DNA of 64,000 nucleotides. Source: Myrica gale (taxonomy: Eukaryota; Streptophyta; Magnoliopsida; Fagales; Myricaceae). Each line of letters begins with the position of its first letter. The stretch's first letter is position 1. Positions 58,705-64,000 of the stretch are shown here, in pieces. The stretch lies in NCBI GenBank assembly GCA_963930655.1, contig OZ005600.1, forward strand, positions 3,165,501-3,229,500, given 5' to 3'. Below the pieces are notes generated by a model. That model made no database searches. It had not been told where the DNA came from and saw only the letters and a program-made list of their open reading frames with translations. A program made the position numbers and the translations under genes.

Positions 58705-61380
58705 ATGCATAACTCATACAGATCATACGTCCTCCTCCTCTTAGTATTTTTCTTCCAGAATTATCTGACACTCATTACTGGTAAGGCCAACCTTCTCGAC
58801 TCCACCATCGATAATGTGGCCCTTGACTGCGGTTCCTCTGCCATTTCCACTTACTCAGGTGGCAGGGAGTGGACCGGAGACATTGGCTCAAAATTCATCG
58901 CCGCATACCAACCTAATCATATCTCAACTGTCTCAAATTCCACTTCCCTGCCTTCGACCGTCAATTGTATCCCGTATCTTACGGCGCGGATCTTTGTTTC
59001 TCAATTCACCTACACTATTCATCTTAGTCCGGGCAACAAATTTATCCGCCTCTTCTTCTATCCAGATACGTACGGAGATTACGATAGGTCTAAGGCCTAT
59101 TTCACTGTTACTGCCGGTCCTTTCACTCTCCTCAGAAACTTTAGCGCTTCCCTTGCTGCTGATTCATTAGGCTCGAAGTTTTTGGTCAAAGAATTCTGCG
59201 TAAACGTAGAGGAGGGTCACAGTGTACTGAACATTACCTTCACTCCATCCCCGAATACTTCAGATGATGCATATGCGTTTATAAATGGGATTGAGATCGT
59301 CTCGATGCCCACCAGCCTTTATTATACTGCCTTTGGAGATAAAGGGGTACGGCTTGTTGGCTGGAACTCTCAGTTTCCTATCCGTAACAACACCGCTCTT
59401 GAGATGGTTCACCGACTAAACGTAGGTGGAAGTTCCATTTCACCGATTGAGGACTCCGGCAAGATGTTCCGGAGATGGTTTGAGGATTCCAATTTCTTCA
59501 TATCTGCAGGAGTAAATCATATAAAAAGTGGGGCCCAAATCAGATACTCAGGCATTGCCGATTACACAGCACCAGAGAAAGTCTATCAGACGGCGCGGTC
59601 TATAAGAATATCCAGAGGATGGAGCAAATGGAACGACCAGCTTACCTGGAGATTGCCAATAGACTCGGGCTTCAAGTACCTGGTAAGACTTCACTTCTGT
59701 GAGATCCAGCCAGAGCTAAAGAAGGGTGGTAACAGTGGCTTTCATGTTTCAATCAGAAATAAGACGGTTGAGACTTCTGCAAATGTTTTGGCTTGGAGCG
59801 GCGGGCAAGGCATTCCGGTTTATAAGGATTACGTTGTAATGATTCCCAGGGTAAAAAGTAAGGGTAAGACCTATCTTTTTATAGATCTTCGTCCCATTGC
59901 AAATTCCAGCGCCGGATATTCTGACGCAATCCTTAATGGTCTAGAGTTGTTCAAATTGAATAACTCTGACGCCAATCTTGCTGGACCTAACCCTGAAGTC
60001 CCATTCCTTCGTAACCACCACAAACCATGCCCCCACAAATCATTGTTGTTGCTTGCCATTTTTGGGGCTTCCCTAGGTGTTGTAACCGTTTTCTTTCTTT
60101 TGGGCTTGACAATTTTCCGGTCCCGCAAGACAGCAAAGTCCAACAAGAACCAAACATCACCATCTCTTGAAGAGTTGTGCCGACGTTTCACCCTGGCAGA
60201 GATTCGTGCAGCCACAAAAAACTTCAACAGGAATCTTGTGATTGGAAGAGGTGGATGTGGTCTTGTATACAAAGGTTACATCGATGCAGGACTCACACCG
60301 GTCGCAATCAAGATCTTCGCGCCAACTTCGGATCAAGGCAACCGGGAGTTCCGAACCGAGATCGCATTGCTCGCAAAACTTCGGCACCCCCACCTGGTCT
60401 CTTTGATCGGTTACTGCGATGATGAACGGGTCATGATCATCGTGTACGACTTCATGCCCCATAAAACGCTTCGTCATCATCTTTACGATACGGATAATCC
60501 TCCACTATTATGGAAGCAGAGACTTAAGATTTGCATTGGCACTGCTCGGGGGCTGTTGTACCTTCATGAAGGTACAGAACATATGGTTATACACCGAGAC
60601 GTCAAGACCAGTAATATTCTATTGGACAGGGACTGGGTTGCCAAGGTTTCGGACTTTGGGCTTTCTAGATTGGGGCCGACGAACCTCTCTAGAAGCCACG
60701 TCACCACAAATGTGAGGGGCACGTTCGGGTATATGGACCCAGAGTATATGCTGACCAATCAACTATCGGTGAAATCTGATGTCTATGGATTTGGGGTGGT
60801 GTTGTTTGAGGTGTTATGTGCAAGACCAGCGGTGGATACTGGCCTAGACGATGAGCAACAATGTTTGGCCCAATGGGCACGGCAATGCTACGAAGACGGT
60901 TCGCTGAAACAGATCATTGATAACCGTTTGATCGGTCTAATTGCGCCGGAGAGCTTGAAGGTGTATGCGAAGATCGCGTACAGATGCTTGTGTGACGATA
61001 GAAAAAAACGACCCACAATGGCTAAAGTGTTGCGGGCCCTAGAGAATGCAATGGAGTTGCAGGAGATTGCTGAGGGTGGGGCTCACACGGTGAAGATCGA
61101 AGATGAAGTTCCGTTGTGTGGCGGAGGGGATCCGATGCTGTCAAGACCACGGAATAGTCCTGGCGCAGCCCATTCGTGCCCATTATTTTGGACGAAAAGC
61201 ACAAGCCCAAAGGTGCTTCTTAGGTTTTTGAGCGACAAGACGGGGCTTAAATGGGTCAAAACACCAAAGCCTGGCGGTCTGCCTCGTCTCCAAGTGCAAG
61301 TGCCCGACTTAAGTCGCTGCGGGCCATATACGGCACCGGGGAAGATTCTAGTTGAGACAACAAACGTTAAAGGACAATAG
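58705..61380 (+). CDS. CrRLK1L receptor-like kinase, FERONIA/MEDOS-like (891 aa, single exon)
   Basis: Intact intron-less frame, as is usual for the family. Signal peptide about 1-26, two-lobed malectin-like ectodomain about 35-420 with many N-glycosylation sites (for example NSTS, NNTA, NKTV), transmembrane helix about 447-471, kinase about 507-785. Kinase residues: loop IGRGGCG (513-519, with Cys where most members have Phe), VAIK lysine 536, HRDVKTSNILL (630-640), DFGLSR (650-655) and GYMDPEY. All catalytic residues are present. CrRLK1L kinases sit in the plasma membrane, bind RALF peptides with LLG co-receptors and monitor growth, wall state and fertilisation. The 100-residue tail after 790 resembles no domain I know. 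It is closest to the MEDOS subgroup by context and to the broken copy at 35639. Confidence 0.95.
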   Translation: MHNSYRSYVLLLLVFFFQNYLTLITGKANLLDSTIDNVALDCGSSAISTYSGGREWTGDIGSKFIAAYQPNHISTVSNSTSLPSTVNCIPYLTARIFVSQFTYTIHLSPGNKFIRLFFYPDTYGDYDRSKAYFTVTAGPFTLLRNFSASLAADSLGSKFLVKEFCVNVEEGHSVLNITFTPSPNTSDDAYAFINGIEIVSMPTSLYYTAFGDKGVRLVGWNSQFPIRNNTALEMVHRLNVGGSSISPIEDSGKMFRRWFEDSNFFISAGVNHIKSGAQIRYSGIADYTAPEKVYQTARSIRISRGWSKWNDQLTWRLPIDSGFKYLVRLHFCEIQPELKKGGNSGFHVSIRNKTVETSANVLAWSGGQGIPVYKDYVVMIPRVKSKGKTYLFIDLRPIANSSAGYSDAILNGLELFKLNNSDANLAGPNPEVPFLRNHHKPCPHKSLLLLAIFGASLGVVTVFFLLGLTIFRSRKTAKSNKNQTSPSLEELCRRFTLAEIRAATKNFNRNLVIGRGGCGLVYKGYIDAGLTPVAIKIFAPTSDQGNREFRTEIALLAKLRHPHLVSLIGYCDDERVMIIVYDFMPHKTLRHHLYDTDNPPLLWKQRLKICIGTARGLLYLHEGTEHMVIHRDVKTSNILLDRDWVAKVSDFGLSRLGPTNLSRSHVTTNVRGTFGYMDPEYMLTNQLSVKSDVYGFGVVLFEVLCARPAVDTGLDDEQQCLAQWARQCYEDGSLKQIIDNRLIGLIAPESLKVYAKIAYRCLCDDRKKRPTMAKVLRALENAMELQEIAEGGAHTVKIEDEVPLCGGGDPMLSRPRNSPGAAHSCPLFWTKSTSPKVLLRFLSDKTGLKWVKTPKPGGLPRLQVQVPDLSRCGPYTAPGKILVETTNVKGQ

Positions 61381-61542
61381 AGAAGTGATCGCGAACACTC
61401 CCAGTAATTTCACACCTTGTTTTTGCCCTGTTAAAAGAACAATAATTTGACCACTTTGCTCTTCCTTTTTTTCTTAAAGTTCACTTCCCCAAGGAATGGA
61501 AATGTGCAATTACTCACTCATAGAAAAAGCAGGTCTTCCAAT

Positions 61543-62522
61543 CAGAGCCGGAGCCAGAAATTTTGTATAGGGAAACCTGAGGTGATTTTTGAGCTGCTGC
61601 TTTCAGATCTTCAACGACTCCTTCCCAATCTTCTGTTAAAAGCTTAGCTTCACCCCTCTGAAAAATAGAACACCAATTTAAAGCACTTGTGTCAACATCA
61701 CAATATATAATATAGGACATACTGTCATACTCGAATAGTCCTACTGGAAAAAGAGGTGAAATACTTTTGTTATCGCACAAACAATCACTTGACCAAGCAT
61801 GTAAACATCCGCAAACCTGAACTAAAGCATCAATAAGCTCCCCATCGATGTTGAGTGCTTCATGCCTTCATTGCAGCTGGTTATAGCATCCTTTCCCCTA
61901 CCAAGCTTGACCAAGACCTCATACAAGCCCAGATGAAGATGTACATTATGTGCAAGATGACTAGGATCCAATGCAAGGGCTCCTTTGAAATCCTCCACTG
62001 CAAGCCTAAAGCGCCCGTGAGCTGAGAGCAAGCAATCCAACGGCTCAAAAGAGCATGTCGTTACTGGAGCCTTTCCATTTTGTAAGTCATTGACAACTTG
62101 TGAATGTTTTGCATTGCCAAAAGCGCCCGTGAAACCGCTAAAAGGGTTCATCACGTAAGGCCTGTTGACCGTCAGAGGAGAAGGACATATCTGATCATCA
62201 GATGCTAAATCTTCTCCCCAACAGCTTTTCCCAGCTCCCGATTTCGCAAGCATGGTGTCTGCTGCCAACATCATAGCTCCTTGGCGGTCGGATAGGTTCC
62301 TGCTCGACACCATCTTCATCGAATCCGATAGAAGTACTGTTGATGGCTGAACCATCACGCTTACTCTGTCATAATTTGCCAAAACATCAGATAATTGAGC
62401 CTCTTCGAGCGCCCGTATAGGATTGAACACGCTGGAGTTCAAGTTGGATAAAACCAAACTTTCATGGTTTTAGAACTGAGGGGGGGGCGGCTGCCCCCCC
62501 GCCCCCTCTCTCTCCGCCCCTG
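61543..62522 (-). mobile_element. Pack-type hAT element carrying gene fragments
   Basis: The left end is CAGAGCCGGAGCCAGAAA; the right end in reverse is CAGGGGCGGAGAGAGAGG. The flanks are CTTCCAAT (61535-61542) and CTTCCAGT (62523-62530), an 8-bp target duplication with one mismatch. Its 980 bp hold no transposase. They contain host gene sequence with an intron on the minus strand, reaching to within about 30 bp of the left terminus. The terminal GGGGGGGCGGCTGCCCCCCC block is shared with the small hAT insert at 45501-45792, so both belong to one family. Confidence 0.8.
61570..62457 (-). pseudogene. captured TPR (P58IPK/DnaJC3-like) gene fragment plus an unrecognised fragment
   Basis: On the minus strand an open region (62457-61822) begins with an unrecognised part (MKMVSSRNLSDRQGAMMLAA) and passes into TPR-like sequence (RFRLAVEDFKGALALDPSHL, then LVKLGRGKDAITSCNE). 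A small insertion shifts the frame near 61870. The TPR sequence continues to a donor (GTTCAG|GTTTGC near 61817), an intron, and a further exon RGEAKLLTEDWEG...AAAQKSP ending at about 61578. This matches the tandem TPRs of plant P58IPK-type ER co-chaperones, but no J domain is present. There is no ATG in frame at the start, so no normal product is expected. Confidence 0.6.
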
Positions 62523-62530
62523 CTTCCAGT

Positions 62531-64000
62531 GTAGTAGATGTGGTACATTTGGAACGAAGGGTTATCACGTCGAAAGAGATGTAGCATTGGGGGTCTAGAA
62601 AGAGAAAAAGAAGTCACATTCCACGTGCTTTGAAAGTAGGCGTTCCTTACAACTTACAAGTGCCTAATCCAAAGCCAAAGCTTGGAAAGTATTCACTCTT
62701 ACAAGTGCCATTCAGCTACGTTCGAATCTTTATTGAACCTAACTATGCATAAGCGGATGGGTGGGCTCCCCACTGAAATGACACATTGTCTTTCATGCTC
62801 TCTCTCCTCAGCAAATATGGGACACACGGTATTACAACCGTTATAGAACCGTAAAACCAAAAAAGAAAATAATTGAATTTCCAAATATGTGGGGGGGGGG
62901 GGGGGGGTTATAGAAATTTGTCGGGCCTGGTAGCATTTGAGAAAAGCTCCTGAGTTGGATGGGCTCGCAAAATTCTTTCGTTTCTTGGGCCGTCAATAGA
63001 CTGTTGAACTAGTTATGGGCCAGGTTAGAATTCAAGCGCTCTAGATATACAGATGTGGGCATTAAGAAGCCAGGCTCTAGCCTTTTAAAAATAGTCGCAT
63101 TCCTACTAATTAAGTTGACGTACCAGATACCAACAAGAAAAACACTATTCCAAATCTCCAAGGAAGGAATTTATAGTGTAAAGGCAGTAAGGCCACTGGC
63201 CACGGGTGGCTGTTTTGGACATAAGAACCCACTTTGCATATTGAACTTCCCCTATAAAAGTTATGTGCCATTTTAAGTTCAAGTTTGGGTTATATCTGAT
63301 AAAAAAGATAAAATGGAGCAAGCTGTAACATCCACATTCTCACACACTTACAACCCTGACTATAAGAACTACAATAACAGGAAATAAAAAAAATTACGTT
63401 TTTTTCTTTTTCTTTGGGTATCTGATATCAATAAACCATAAAGAGTCGCTCTTACTGAACAAACAAGTAGGCCCAGCTCCACAATTGTGCATCACCTGAT
63501 TCTCTGCTTCTCCACTGTAGAACAATGGGCCTCCACTGCCTTTTAAAAGACAAGCTTATGAAAAGCAAAAGTGAAATGGGGTCCAGTTACTAAGAATAAA
63601 AAGAAATGGGGTCCAGTTGTCTCGTAGACAAGCGAAGCAGAATGTACCCAACGTGGATCATGTGAAGCTTTGAATCTCAAACCCCTTAATTAATTTATAC
63701 AGCGATAATGTTCATTAGAGTCTTCAGGCATTCCTAATTTTTGCTCCCTTTCTAGACTAGTAGAGCATTTGATGTAGTATTAGCAGTGCTCCGTGTTAAA
63801 TAAGGTCACCTCTTTTTAAATAATTAGGTTACCTACTCATTTGTTTTAACTATTTTAAAAAAATGATTTTCAACTTGATCACAAAGGTCCCTAAATTTAT
63901 AATTTTTGTCAAATAAGTCAATTCTATTAAATTTTCAATCTCAAAATTAATGGTTCACAAGTCAACATCAATCATAAATTAACACGTGTCGCCCAAAAAT
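62531..64000. other. intergenic, no gene seen
   Basis: AT-rich DNA with a G-run at about 62891-62907. No gene or complete element was recognised up to the window end. Confidence 0.5.

Noticed and set aside
61822-62457. 211-codon frame as an independent TPR gene
   Set aside because: The first codon is TTG, a frameshift and an intron follow, and the whole frame lies within hAT termini.
1-64000. CRISPR arrays, bacterial operons, rRNA or tRNA genes
   Set aside because: No regular spacer arrays, ribosomal sequences or cloverleaf-like genes were seen. The SINE-like A and B boxes at 31610 are not a tRNA gene.

Overview
This is plant nuclear DNA, almost certainly from a woody or otherwise TE-rich eudicot. 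The evidence is intron-rich genes with GT-AG junctions, plant-specific families (SPIRAL1, CrRLK1L receptor kinases, RALF-like peptides), Copia elements primed by initiator tRNA-Met, and hAT, CACTA and Tourist-type DNA transposons. I cannot name the species. No tRNA, rRNA or CRISPR array was found.

Layout. 1-17.7 kb is a conserved housekeeping block: a two-exon SPIRAL1-like gene (2745-3654, +), a ten-exon eIF3 subunit M gene (5549-9412, +), and converging on it a sixteen-exon half-size ABC transporter like Arabidopsis ALS1/ABCB27 (16842-10075, -). The transporter reading frame is broken by two extra bases in a C-run in exon 13. 17.7-35.6 kb is accessory sequence. It holds an intact RALF-like precursor gene (22471-22845), a complete hAT element with a perfect 8-bp target duplication (24019-25800), a CACTA terminus abutting a truncated second RALF copy (30130-30312), LTR and SINE debris, and mosaic segmental duplications carrying a twice-preserved small ORF (18766 and 33903).

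35.6-46.3 kb is a CrRLK1L (FERONIA/MEDOS-like) receptor kinase gene that kept its frame over 885 codons. It is disrupted by a young 7.7-kb Copia element (TSD GGTCT), a TAG nonsense codon and a 292-bp hAT element inside the kinase region. 48.3 kb holds a second intact RALF-like gene. 49-56 kb contains MITEs, a broken small secreted-protein ORF and a 3.5-kb deleted Copia element on the minus strand (TSD GGCAC). 56-57 kb is a frameshifted gene remnant. 58705-61380 is an intact single-exon CrRLK1L kinase (891 aa). It is followed by a 980-bp hAT element that carries fragments of a TPR/P58IPK-like gene (61543-62522).

How it fits together. RALF peptides are the known extracellular ligands of CrRLK1L receptors. 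Here intact and broken RALF-like genes are interleaved with intact and broken CrRLK1L genes within about 39 kb, beside the same ABC transporter that borders the MEDOS CrRLK1L cluster in Arabidopsis. The two intact RALF-like precursors are nearly identical through signal and propeptide, but their mature parts differ strongly. This suggests a fast-evolving linked ligand-receptor locus and is the main observation in this window. Pairing of these particular peptides and kinases is inference, not shown by the sequence.
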